NCBI GenBank assembly: GCA_002712845.1
Contig: PAUV01000036.1
Span: 31,099-40,094, forward strand
DNA: 8,996 nucleotides
DNA from: Rhodopirellula sp.
GTDB taxonomy: Bacteria; Planctomycetota; Planctomycetia; Pirellulales; Pirellulaceae
Direction of reading: 5' to 3'
In this document: positions 1-6,361 of the stretch, one piece after another
How the letters are laid out: each line of letters begins with the position of its first letter
How positions within the stretch are numbered: the first letter of the stretch is position 1
Translations under genes and position numbers: made by a program
The notes under the pieces: generated by a model
What the model was told of the DNA's origin: nothing
Seen by the model: only the letters and a program-made list of their open reading frames with translations
The model's database searches: none

Positions 1-1550
1 CCACCTTCTTCACCTTCCACGGCTACCTGATACCGCACCGGAAAACCAAAGCCTGCTCCGATTCCTCCGAATTCATCATGGCATGCGTGCAGGATGATCT
101 GCGAAGCATCCACGGAATCCTTCAGATCGACCTCAACCCACTTTTGCAAGTCATCACGTTTTACCGTGGAACTGTGATAGCCAAACTCGGCTGACTTTTT
201 GAAGCTGACACGTGCTTCCAAGCCTTTGATTTCCTTACGCAATTCAGACAATTTCGCACCACCTGCCTGTTCAATCTCAGAGGTGATGGCATCCAACTGC
301 TTTTGCTGCCGTGCAATCACGACTTTTAATGCCTCGCGGCGTTTCTCAACATCTGGATCCAGATCGTAAGGTCGTTCCGCCCGATCAACTGCAGCAAAGA
401 TTGACTGCAGACCGTAATATTCATCCTGGGTGATTGGATCAAATTTGTGGTTGTGACATCGCGCACACTGAACGGTGATGCTGCAAAAAGCATTCAGAGC
501 ACCTGACACCATGTCATCTCGATCAAGGTTGCGAGCAACTTTGCCATCAAGCTTGGATTCTGGCACTTCAACATGTCCGATGAAGTCCCAAGGACCGGCA
601 GCAATGAACCCGAGGGCCAAAATCCCATCTGGATCACCAGGATAGAGAACATCACCAGCGATCTGTTCTTGAACAAAACGACTGAATGGCTTGTCTTCAT
701 TAAATGAGCGAATCACGTAGTCGCGGTAGGGCCAAGCATTCGGACGCAACTTATCCTTGTCGTAACCACATGTGTCGGCATACTTCACCACATCCAACCA
801 ATGCCTGGCCCAACGTTCCCCATAGTGATTGGATTCGAGCAAGCGATTTACAAGACGCTCGTACGACTGCGGATCGGAATCGTGAACAAACTCCTGGACC
901 TGCTGCGGAGTTGGCGGCAAACCAATCAGATCGTAGGTCACCCGCCTGATCAACGTTCGGCGATCTGCCTGCTCTGCAACAGTCAGACCTTTTTCATTCA
1001 GTTTCTTGAGGATGTAGGCATCAATAGGCGTGCGCACCCAGTCACTTTCCAACTTGGGAACAACCGGTCTGCGAATCGCTTGATACGACCACCATTTGAA
1101 ATCGGATACACGTGATTCCGTGAGCTTAAAATCTGTTGGCCATTTTGCTCCTTCGTCGATCCATTTTTTGATCAGCTTGACTTGTTCAACTTCCAGAGGA
1201 TCAGAGTTCTTTGGCATCCGTGCTTTACCGGCACGAATCGAAATCACTTCCAGCAAGTGACTCGCCATCGCATCACCAGCGACCACATAACCATCCTCGT
1301 TGGCAGATTCAGCCGTCTGCAGCGAGAAATCGCCTTTACTTTCCTGGTCGTTATGACAACTCAAGCAACGCCGTTGCAGAATCGGTGCCACCCCACGAAC
1401 AAAATCGACCTCGGCAAAGAGCTTGGGAATGGGTGTGCATAATAGAAGCAGCACGATAGAAAGTGTTGTCCGCTGCGACACACCGAAAGTTGATAGACCA
1501 GCAGACAAGCTTGAGGCCCGTCTGACTGCATAGGTTCTTCGCCTGAGCAT
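1..1550 (-). CDS. Planctomycete cytochrome c / DUF1549 protein, C-terminal part missing at window edge
   Basis: Partial gene: the reading frame is open from the start region to the left edge, and the expected C-terminal DUF1553 domain lies outside. With the ATG at 1550 as residue 1, a hydrophobic stretch (LSIVLLLL, about 30-37) and LFA/EVDF (cleavage near 46) give an export signal. CLSCH at 62-66 is a heme c motif in a planctomycete cytochrome domain, followed by a WIDEGAKW segment. DUF1549 hallmarks follow: DLIGLPPT (207-214), GERWARHWLD (244-253) and a second heme-like motif CARCHNHK (362-369). Residues about 398-444 look helical or coiled-coil. From about 458 the sequence (LQKWVEVDLK, then GAGFGFPVRYQV) resembles the discoidin/galactose-binding-like insert seen in some family members. 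The family is exported and of unproven function; roles in polysaccharide use or electron transfer are proposed. The start is uncertain: ATGs at 1580 and 1589 are in frame, and a GTG at 1481 would give a more classical 23-residue signal peptide. None has a strong Shine-Dalgarno site. Confidence 0.92.
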   Translation of the reverse strand, partial: MLRRRTYAVRRASSLSAGLSTFGVSQRTTLSIVLLLLCTPIPKLFAEVDFVRGVAPILQRRCLSCHNDQESKGDFSLQTAESANEDGYVVAGDAMASHLLEVISIRAGKARMPKNSDPLEVEQVKLIKKWIDEGAKWPTDFKLTESRVSDFKWWSYQAIRRPVVPKLESDWVRTPIDAYILKKLNEKGLTVAEQADRRTLIRRVTYDLIGLPPTPQQVQEFVHDSDPQSYERLVNRLLESNHYGERWARHWLDVVKYADTCGYDKDKLRPNAWPYRDYVIRSFNEDKPFSRFVQEQIAGDVLYPGDPDGILALGFIAAGPWDFIGHVEVPESKLDGKVARNLDRDDMVSGALNAFCSITVQCARCHNHKFDPITQDEYYGLQSIFAAVDRAERPYDLDPDVEKRREALKVVIARQQKQLDAITSEIEQAGGAKLSELRKEIKGLEARVSFKKSAEFGYHSSTVKRDDLQKWVEVDLKDSVDASQIILHACHDEFGGIGAGFGFPVRYQVAVEGEEG

Positions 1551-1786
1551 TTCCAAATTAACTGACTCTGTTTGGGACATGTCTCTCATCAGTGGATTTT
1601 GCACGCACTGGCTCGTTTTCACCAGTTTTGAGTTCCCGACCTGATGAAGCAACGCCAACAGTTTAACAATCAGTTGAGGAAACAATCATCCACTGAAGCA
1701 ACATCAGCGGAGCAATGCGTCTTTCTGTCTACCGTGATCTCTCGGACTGTATTCTACTTAAAAATGCAACCAAATTGATCCGTTTA

Positions 1787-1809
1787 ATATCAGAAGGCTG
1801 ATATCAGAA
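1787..1809. repeat. Short direct repeat, two copies of ATATCAGAA
   Basis: ATATCAGAA occurs at 1787-1795 and again at 1801-1809, a period of 14 bases. It lies about 240 bases upstream of the leftward cytochrome gene in an AT-rich patch. Two such copies could be a binding site, but chance is not excluded. Confidence 0.45.
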
Positions 1810-1880
1810 AGCAATGAGTGCCGCTTGCTCATCAAAGGAAATCCGCAGCGATAGCTCGTCTTGCTTCGACACCCCAAATC

Positions 1881-1894
1881 TTGCTGGCAAGCAA
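1881..1894. repeat. Small inverted repeat, TTGCT-GGCA-AGCAA
   Basis: A five-base perfect stem (TTGCT/AGCAA) flanks a four-base loop, with no T-run on either side, so it is not a classical terminator. It sits mid-gap between divergent genes and may be an operator half-site pair or chance. Confidence 0.3.
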
Positions 1895-2371
1895 AACTGG
1901 CTAGAAAAGTAGACACAACCGCTGAAATCCAACACCAAGCGATTGAATAATTGCAATCCACGCCGACGACACACGGACAATTACTTGGTCGCTGCAGACA
2001 ACCAGATATCACACCTTCCGCTGACCAGATCGAGACAGGGGCATTCGCGAGCCACCACTGGAAACCACGATTCGGCAAGCCGACGCGACAGAGGAGGCCT
2101 TTGGGCGTTTTTTGGGGTGGCTGCAGCCTGCGGGTGTCTCAACCGCCTTTGCTCTCATTCATGCTCAGTCGTGTCAGACCGGGTAAAAAGGCAGTCTTGG
2201 TGGAAAAACCCGTGACAAAAAACGCCAATCCACCCGAAAAAACCAACGAAAACTGAACTAACACCAGTTTCAAAAGTCTGCTAATTTCCCGTTGCAATTC
2301 AGCCCCACGAATTGCCCACCCATGACTGCGTGCCAGTCCAATTCCAAATTTAATCACACCCCCAATCTCAT

Positions 2372-2375
2372 GGAG
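2372..2375 (+). promoter_or_regulatory. Ribosome binding site for the cyclopropane synthase gene
   Basis: GGAG lies eight bases before the ATG at 2384, normal Shine-Dalgarno spacing. It supports this ATG; the nearby ATG at 2370 is out of frame. Confidence 0.65.
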
Positions 2376-2383
2376 ACCCACGG

Positions 2384-3709
2384 ATGGGACTTCCTTTCTC
2401 AGCTGACGCACAAATTGATTCGCTGAAAGAAATCTTGAACGAGGTCGCAGAACGACTGGACATGAATGTTACCGTCAAACTGTGGAACGGCGACATGATT
2501 CCCATGGGAAAAAACACCGACGGTAAGTACACCCTCGAGTTGTCCGGACCTGGCGTGATTGGCAGCATGCTGCGTCGCCCGACGTTGGAAACGCTGGTGC
2601 GACTCTATGCAACAGGACACATCGCATTTGAAGGTGGCGACTTGATGGAGTTCGCTGATGCCTTCCAAACAGAAAAAACGAATCGCCGACGACTGAAAGA
2701 AATCAGTAAATTAATGCTGGTACGAAAGACGGTTCCGTTCCTGTTCGCGCGAACCAAAGCAACAGACGTCAATCACCAATTCGCAGACGACATGGTGGGG
2801 CGAGTTGAAGCAAGACGTGACAACACGGACTATGTCCAGTTTCACTACGATGTCAGCAATGACTTTTACAAACTGTTTCTCGGTGATGAAATGGTCTACA
2901 CCTGTGCCTACTTTAAAGAGTGGGACAATTCACTTGAACAAGCCCAACGCGACAAGATGGATTTGATCTGTCGAAAGCTGCGTCTGCAGCCAGGTGACAA
3001 AATGCTAGACATTGGATGTGGGTGGGGTGGCTTGATCCGACACGCAGCCATGAACTACGGAGTTAAATCGCATGGAATCACTCTGTCGCAGGAACAACAC
3101 GATTACACGCAGCAGAAGATCGACGAGATGGGTCTTAGCGATCAAGTAAGTGTCGAAATCTGCGACTATGCTGACCACACAGGAAACTACGATAAGATTT
3201 CAAGCGTCGGAATGTCTGAACACATTGGAACCGCCAACTACCCTCGCTATTTCAACAAAATCAATTCGTTGTTACGTGACCGAGGCTTGATGCTCAATCA
3301 TGCGATTGCCCGTCGTGCAAAGGCAACCAAACGACAAGCAAAAAAAATACGCCCCGAAAGAAAGTTCCTTCTCAAATACATCTTCCCGGGTTCCGAATTA
3401 ATTCCTGTCGGCACCACAACCGACACATTGGAAAATACAGGCTTCGAAGTCCATGATGTCGAATCACTGCGCGAACATTATGCTCTAACGCTCAAGTATT
3501 GGTCCAAAAACCTGACGGCTAACAAAGAAGAAGCCATTCGCTTGGTAGGGCCCGAAAAATACCGCCTTTGGGCAGCCTACATGACAGGCGGCTCGGTTGG
3601 ATTCACAGCTGGTTCCATCAAGATTTATCAGGTCCTCGCCAGCAAGAGGGCCAGCAAGGGACTCTCTGGAATGCCTCCCACTCGTGCAGACCTATACCGA
3701 GCTGCCTGA
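2384..3709 (+). CDS. cfa: Cyclopropane-fatty-acyl-phospholipid synthase family methyltransferase
   Basis: Predicted SAM-dependent enzyme that adds a methylene bridge across the double bond of unsaturated acyl chains in membrane phospholipids, acting at the inner face of the cytoplasmic membrane. The 441-residue protein has an N-terminal domain (about 10-95, with TGHIAFEGGDLMEF) typical of the family, then the catalytic domain. VYTCAYF (171-177) carries the conserved Cys174. LDIGCGWGG (208-216) is the SAM-binding loop and GITLS (231-235) the next strand. MSEHIG holds Glu279, LNHAIA holds His306, and REHYALTL holds Tyr366. By position these match the Cys, Glu, His and Tyr that bind bicarbonate and act in catalysis in Escherichia coli Cfa. 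It is longer than the roughly 380-residue E. coli enzyme, partly through the N-terminus and a tail ending PPTRADLYRAA. The ATG has a good ribosome site. It appears monocistronic: 367 bases separate it from the regulator downstream. A related mycolic-acid-type or other lipid methyltransferase is possible, but the preserved residues favour a true Cfa. Confidence 0.94.
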   Translation: MGLPFSADAQIDSLKEILNEVAERLDMNVTVKLWNGDMIPMGKNTDGKYTLELSGPGVIGSMLRRPTLETLVRLYATGHIAFEGGDLMEFADAFQTEKTNRRRLKEISKLMLVRKTVPFLFARTKATDVNHQFADDMVGRVEARRDNTDYVQFHYDVSNDFYKLFLGDEMVYTCAYFKEWDNSLEQAQRDKMDLICRKLRLQPGDKMLDIGCGWGGLIRHAAMNYGVKSHGITLSQEQHDYTQQKIDEMGLSDQVSVEICDYADHTGNYDKISSVGMSEHIGTANYPRYFNKINSLLRDRGLMLNHAIARRAKATKRQAKKIRPERKFLLKYIFPGSELIPVGTTTDTLENTGFEVHDVESLREHYALTLKYWSKNLTANKEEAIRLVGPEKYRLWAAYMTGGSVGFTAGSIKIYQVLASKRASKGLSGMPPTRADLYRAA

Positions 3710-3922
3710 CGGAACGCTGGGTGAATCAAAGTGGAACGGCTCGGCACTCGCTACAGACGATCGAGCTCCTCCCTGACTCGACCCCGCCGACGAGGAGAAC
3801 CAGGACGCCTCATGCGTTTGAGCTGCAATTTGCGATGCCACACGATTGGAAACCCTCCGTGCGTCTCAGACGGATTACTCTTAGCCTGCCGTGACATTGC
3901 AGCCTGCACCGAGGCATGCACC

Positions 3923-3956
3923 GCTGTACAGCAAATAAGCTAATCAGACCGGTCTG
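3923..3956. promoter_or_regulatory. Pair of perfect palindromes, candidate operator
   Basis: GCTGTACAGC (3923-3932) and CAGACCGGTCTG (3945-3956) are perfect palindromes of 10 and 12 bases with centres 23 bases apart, roughly two helical turns. They lie about 120-150 bases before the response regulator start. Such paired symmetric sites suit a dimeric DNA-binding protein, though OmpR-type regulators usually prefer direct repeats, so the binder may be another factor. No T-run-backed hairpin makes a terminator less likely. Function is inferred from symmetry and position only. Confidence 0.4.
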
Positions 3957-4063
3957 TATCTTTTTGGTAACTGGAGGCTGAACGTCGCTCAATTCTGGTT
4001 CTAATAGGGGTATATGTGGCGAGCAGGTGTCGCCGCCACGAAGCGTGAAGCGAGCCATTTTTC

Positions 4064-4068
4064 AAGAG
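4064..4068 (+). promoter_or_regulatory. Ribosome binding site that favours the 4077 start
   Basis: AAGAG lies eight bases before the ATG at 4077, supporting it over the in-frame ATG at 4014. The receiver domain also begins immediately after 4077. Confidence 0.5.
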
Positions 4069-4076
4069 TGCGGACA

Positions 4077-4781
4077 ATGACCACAGCAGAAAAACAGCGT
4101 CTGTTCTTAGTCGAAGATGACCGTGATCTTGCATCCATGGTCTCTGATTTTCTAACTGCAAATGGATTCGAGGTGATTGTCGAACATGATGGCAAATCAG
4201 CACTCAGTCGAATTCAATCCGAATCATTCGATGTGATCGTCTTGGACATTGGACTTCCAGGAATGGACGGAATCAGCATTTGCCGCAGCGTTCGATCGGA
4301 CTACGAAGGACCGATTCTAATGCTAACAGCTCGGGGTGATGAGATTGATGAAGTCGTCGCCTTGGAAGTGGGTGCTGACGATTATATGTCTAAGCCAGTA
4401 CGTCCTCACGCCTTACTGGCGCGCCTTCGTGTTCACCTGCGTCGTTCCAATCAATCTGGAACCGATTCAGCTACAACCCGAATCACGATCGATGGACTTG
4501 TGATTGATACAACCAATCGCTCCGTGTCCATTGACGGCGTTTCCGTTGAGCTCACGACAGCCGAGTTTGACCTGCTGTGGTTGTTGGCCCAAAATGCTGG
4601 CAAGGTGATTCCACGCGATGAACTTTACCAGCAGTTGCACGGCGTCAGATACGACGGTTTGGACCGCTCGATTGATCTCCGCGTGTCACGTCTCCGCAAG
4701 AAGATCGGAGATGATCCCGTCCAGCCGCTGCGGATCAAATCAGTTCGCAGTGTCGGCTATTTACTGGCTACCCAATCATGA
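4077..4781 (+). CDS. OmpR-family response regulator, RstA-like
   Basis: A 234-residue cytoplasmic transcription factor switched by phosphorylation. The receiver domain spans about 8-122: acidic pair Glu13/Asp14 (LVEDD), phospho-acceptor Asp57 (VLDIGLPGMDG), Thr84 (MLTARG) and Lys106 (MSKPVRP), so all residues needed for phosphotransfer are present. The C-terminal winged-helix DNA-binding domain runs from about 136 to 232, with LTTAEFDLLWLL, then YDGLDRSIDLRVSRLRKKIGD carrying the recognition helix, and IKSVRSVGYLL forming the wing. The GLDRSID...SRLRKK segment and the partner kinase resemble RstA/RstB of enterobacteria. The stop overlaps the kinase start (ATGA at 4778-4781), indicating one operon and translational coupling. 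Targets are unknown; autoregulation and control of neighbouring genes are plausible. An upstream in-frame ATG at 4014 would add 21 unconserved residues and is not favoured. Confidence 0.94.
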   Translation: MTTAEKQRLFLVEDDRDLASMVSDFLTANGFEVIVEHDGKSALSRIQSESFDVIVLDIGLPGMDGISICRSVRSDYEGPILMLTARGDEIDEVVALEVGADDYMSKPVRPHALLARLRVHLRRSNQSGTDSATTRITIDGLVIDTTNRSVSIDGVSVELTTAEFDLLWLLAQNAGKVIPRDELYQQLHGVRYDGLDRSIDLRVSRLRKKIGDDPVQPLRIKSVRSVGYLLATQS

Positions 4782-6232
4782 CACGACTGTTCTTTCGTTT
4801 CTATGTCGGTGTCGTCGTAATTCTAGTCGTTGCGTGGTTGGTACAGGCTTACGTCGCAGACTTATCTTCGACCCAAAATGTCAACGTGGTCGAAAACGCA
4901 CTCGGTGGGGGAGTGCGACTGGCACGTAACCGAGTAGAAGATTTTTGGCATGAAGATCTGGCTGCTTCAACTTCCAACTATGTTCAAGTTGCGAGTAATT
5001 TCGAATACCCGATAAATCTGCAATCCTTTGACGAGGCAACTTGGTTAGCTGCCCCCTACCGACAACGCCTGATGGACGGTGATGTGGTACTGCTGGGGAA
5101 ATACCTCGGAATCGCCCTGTTCCCGCAACCCAAGCCGGAAAAATCAATTGCTGACGAACTAGTTTTAGCTGATCAACTGGATTCAACTGGGACTGGTGAT
5201 TCGCAACCACCAACTGAATCAGCGAACCAGAGTGGTACAGCCAAGCAAAGAGACACGAAGGGCCGAACACTCAGGAGTTCTGACCCGGAGTACTTTTTGC
5301 TGTTTGGTCCTCTACCACAATTCGTTGGTCCAAGTCGCACTCAGGTCACACTAGGTTATGGGATCATTTTTTTGTCGGCGGCCCTTGCGATCGCAATCCT
5401 GCTGCGTCCCGTTGCCAAGCAATTCCGGGCGGTAGAACGGACAGCAACCTCCATTGCCGCTGGTGATCTCAATGCCCGCATACCGACCCAATCACGATCA
5501 CAAGATCTGGCTTTGGTGACAGCGTTCAATGCAATGGCAGATCGCACCGAGTCCTTGGTGCGTTCACAGCGTGAATTACTGCAAGCAGTCTCACATGAAC
5601 TACGCACTCCTCTGGCGAGAATTCGTTTTGCAACTGACCTTATCGAGACGGCAAAGGACGATAACGAACGACGCAATCGCCTCAATTCCATTGATGATGC
5701 TACCGAAAAACTCGATTCGCTCGTCGGCGAATTACTCACCTACGCAAGAATCGATTCCAATGCTTCGGAAATGACGCCGGAAACCGTCGATGTCTGGAAT
5801 CTGATCGAGGAAGCGGTCGAATTCCATGCTCCCTTATACCCCAATATCAATTACAGTCTGCCCGCTGAGCCAGAACCCTTAATCGCACGGGCTCATTCAG
5901 ACAGTTTGGCAAGAGCAATCGAAAATCTGGTCAGCAATGCCGGACAATACGCTAAATCACGTGTCATGCTGTCGGCACAGATCATTGACCACTCAGTGGT
6001 TATCAAGATCGAAGATGACGGCATTGGAATTCCCGAAGACCAATGGGAAACCGTCTTTGAGCCATTCACGAGACTTAACCAAGGCGACAATCGAGGTGTA
6101 GGATTAGGCTTGGCGTTAGTCCAACGCATCACCATGCAACACAAAGGCGAGGTTACCGTCAGCAAGAGCACTTTGGGTGGAGCCTGCCTGATGATTCAAT
6201 TGCCTCACGACTTTGAATTACCAGACGACTAA
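4778..6232 (+). CDS. Membrane sensor histidine kinase, RstB-like
   Basis: A 484-residue inner-membrane kinase, predicted partner of the regulator whose stop it overlaps. Transmembrane helix 1 lies at about 9-26 and helix 2 at about 190-209, bracketing a periplasmic sensor region of about 160 residues. A HAMP linker follows (about 210-262, AAGDLNARI). Phospho-acceptor His273 is in SHELRTPLAR. The ATP-binding domain has the N box (ENLVSNAGQYA, Asn383 and Asn387), G1 (EDDGIGI, 412-418), F box (FEPF, 427-430) and G2 (GVGLGLALV, 440-448), so it should be active. The pattern after helix 2 and around the His matches RstB, including FLLFGPLP just before helix 2. Unlike RstB as I recall it, the sensor loop carries a polar, low-complexity stretch at about 135-168 (rich in Ser, Thr, Gln, Gly). 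No Shine-Dalgarno site precedes the ATG, consistent with coupling. The signal sensed is unknown. Confidence 0.94.
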   Translation: MTRLFFRFYVGVVVILVVAWLVQAYVADLSSTQNVNVVENALGGGVRLARNRVEDFWHEDLAASTSNYVQVASNFEYPINLQSFDEATWLAAPYRQRLMDGDVVLLGKYLGIALFPQPKPEKSIADELVLADQLDSTGTGDSQPPTESANQSGTAKQRDTKGRTLRSSDPEYFLLFGPLPQFVGPSRTQVTLGYGIIFLSAALAIAILLRPVAKQFRAVERTATSIAAGDLNARIPTQSRSQDLALVTAFNAMADRTESLVRSQRELLQAVSHELRTPLARIRFATDLIETAKDDNERRNRLNSIDDATEKLDSLVGELLTYARIDSNASEMTPETVDVWNLIEEAVEFHAPLYPNINYSLPAEPEPLIARAHSDSLARAIENLVSNAGQYAKSRVMLSAQIIDHSVVIKIEDDGIGIPEDQWETVFEPFTRLNQGDNRGVGLGLALVQRITMQHKGEVTVSKSTLGGACLMIQLPHDFELPDD

Positions 6233-6361
6233 AAAAACACGAAACCACTGGTGCCTCCCATCGAAAAGTCGCTACCAGCAACGCGAGACCTGTTCGAGTC
6301 AACCTTAAGACACTGTTCTTGATCCAGCAAAAAAATTAATATCAATTACGAAGATGACCCC
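6233..6361. other. Short AT-rich gap before the redoxin fusion gene
   Basis: A run of seven A's spans the kinase stop, and another A-rich patch (6329-6345) precedes the next gene. TTGATC at 6319-6324 could be a -35 element, but no good -10 follows at correct spacing, so a separate promoter is only possible. CTGGT and ACCAG could pair across a 20-base loop (about 6248-6278) but no T-run follows. The downstream gene may be co-transcribed with the kinase or independent. Confidence 0.4.

Larger units (their letters stand above)
1551..2383. other. Intergenic region between diverging genes, no convincing gene
   Basis: This stretch separates the leftward cytochrome gene from the rightward lipid-modifying enzyme gene, so it should carry both promoters. 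Open frames of 66-106 codons exist on both strands but overlap each other, match no family I know, and have compositions (many Cys, Trp, Ser, His) unlike real proteins here. Visible structure is limited to a short direct repeat (1787-1809), a hairpin-capable sequence (1881-1894), a 9-base inverted repeat (TCAGTGGAT at 1589-1597 against ATCCACTGA at 1688-1696), and one TCAGACCGG at 2174-2182 that recurs upstream of the response regulator. No clear -35/-10 pair, riboswitch or terminator could be defended by eye. An unrecognised small RNA or long leader is possible. Confidence 0.7.
3710..4076. other. Intergenic region upstream of the two-component operon
   Basis: No convincing gene is present. 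Directly after the lipid enzyme gene are two mutually exclusive weak stems: TCGAG (3761-3765) with CTCGA (3777-3781), and CTCCTC (3766-3771) with GAGGAG (3792-3797). Neither is followed by a T-run, so termination here is unproven. Further on are two perfect palindromes (3923-3956), listed separately, and a repeat of TGCACCG at 3905-3911 and 3917-3923. AT-rich sequence at about 3999-4016 could hold the operon promoter, but no strong -35/-10 pair is evident. The regulator's frame stays open back to an ATG at 4014, but the 21 extra residues do not resemble a receiver domain, so this stretch is treated as non-coding. Confidence 0.65.

Noticed and set aside
704..1459. Several plus-strand open frames opposite the cytochrome gene
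   Set aside because: They are antisense shadows of a gene with clear family motifs on the minus strand.
1758..2078. Open frame of 106 codons on the minus strand in the long gap
   Set aside because: Composition is rich in Cys, Trp and Ser, it overlaps competing plus-strand frames, and it has no recognisable motif.
1943..2256. Two overlapping plus-strand open frames in the long gap
   Set aside because: They overlap each other in different frames, resemble no family, and look like random translation.
2139..2411. Minus-strand open frame of 90 codons with a hydrophobic stretch
   Set aside because: It runs into the start of the cyclopropane synthase gene and its ribosome site, and matches no family I know.
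3761..3797. Possible terminator after the cyclopropane synthase gene
   Set aside because: The stems are five or six base pairs, mutually exclusive, and lack a T-run.
4014..4076. N-terminal extension of the response regulator from an upstream ATG
   Set aside because: The 21 extra residues are not receiver-like, and the ATG at 4077 has a better-spaced ribosome site and normal family length.
6230..6240. A-run at the kinase stop as a terminator
   Set aside because: On the transcribed direction it is A, not U, and no stable hairpin precedes it.
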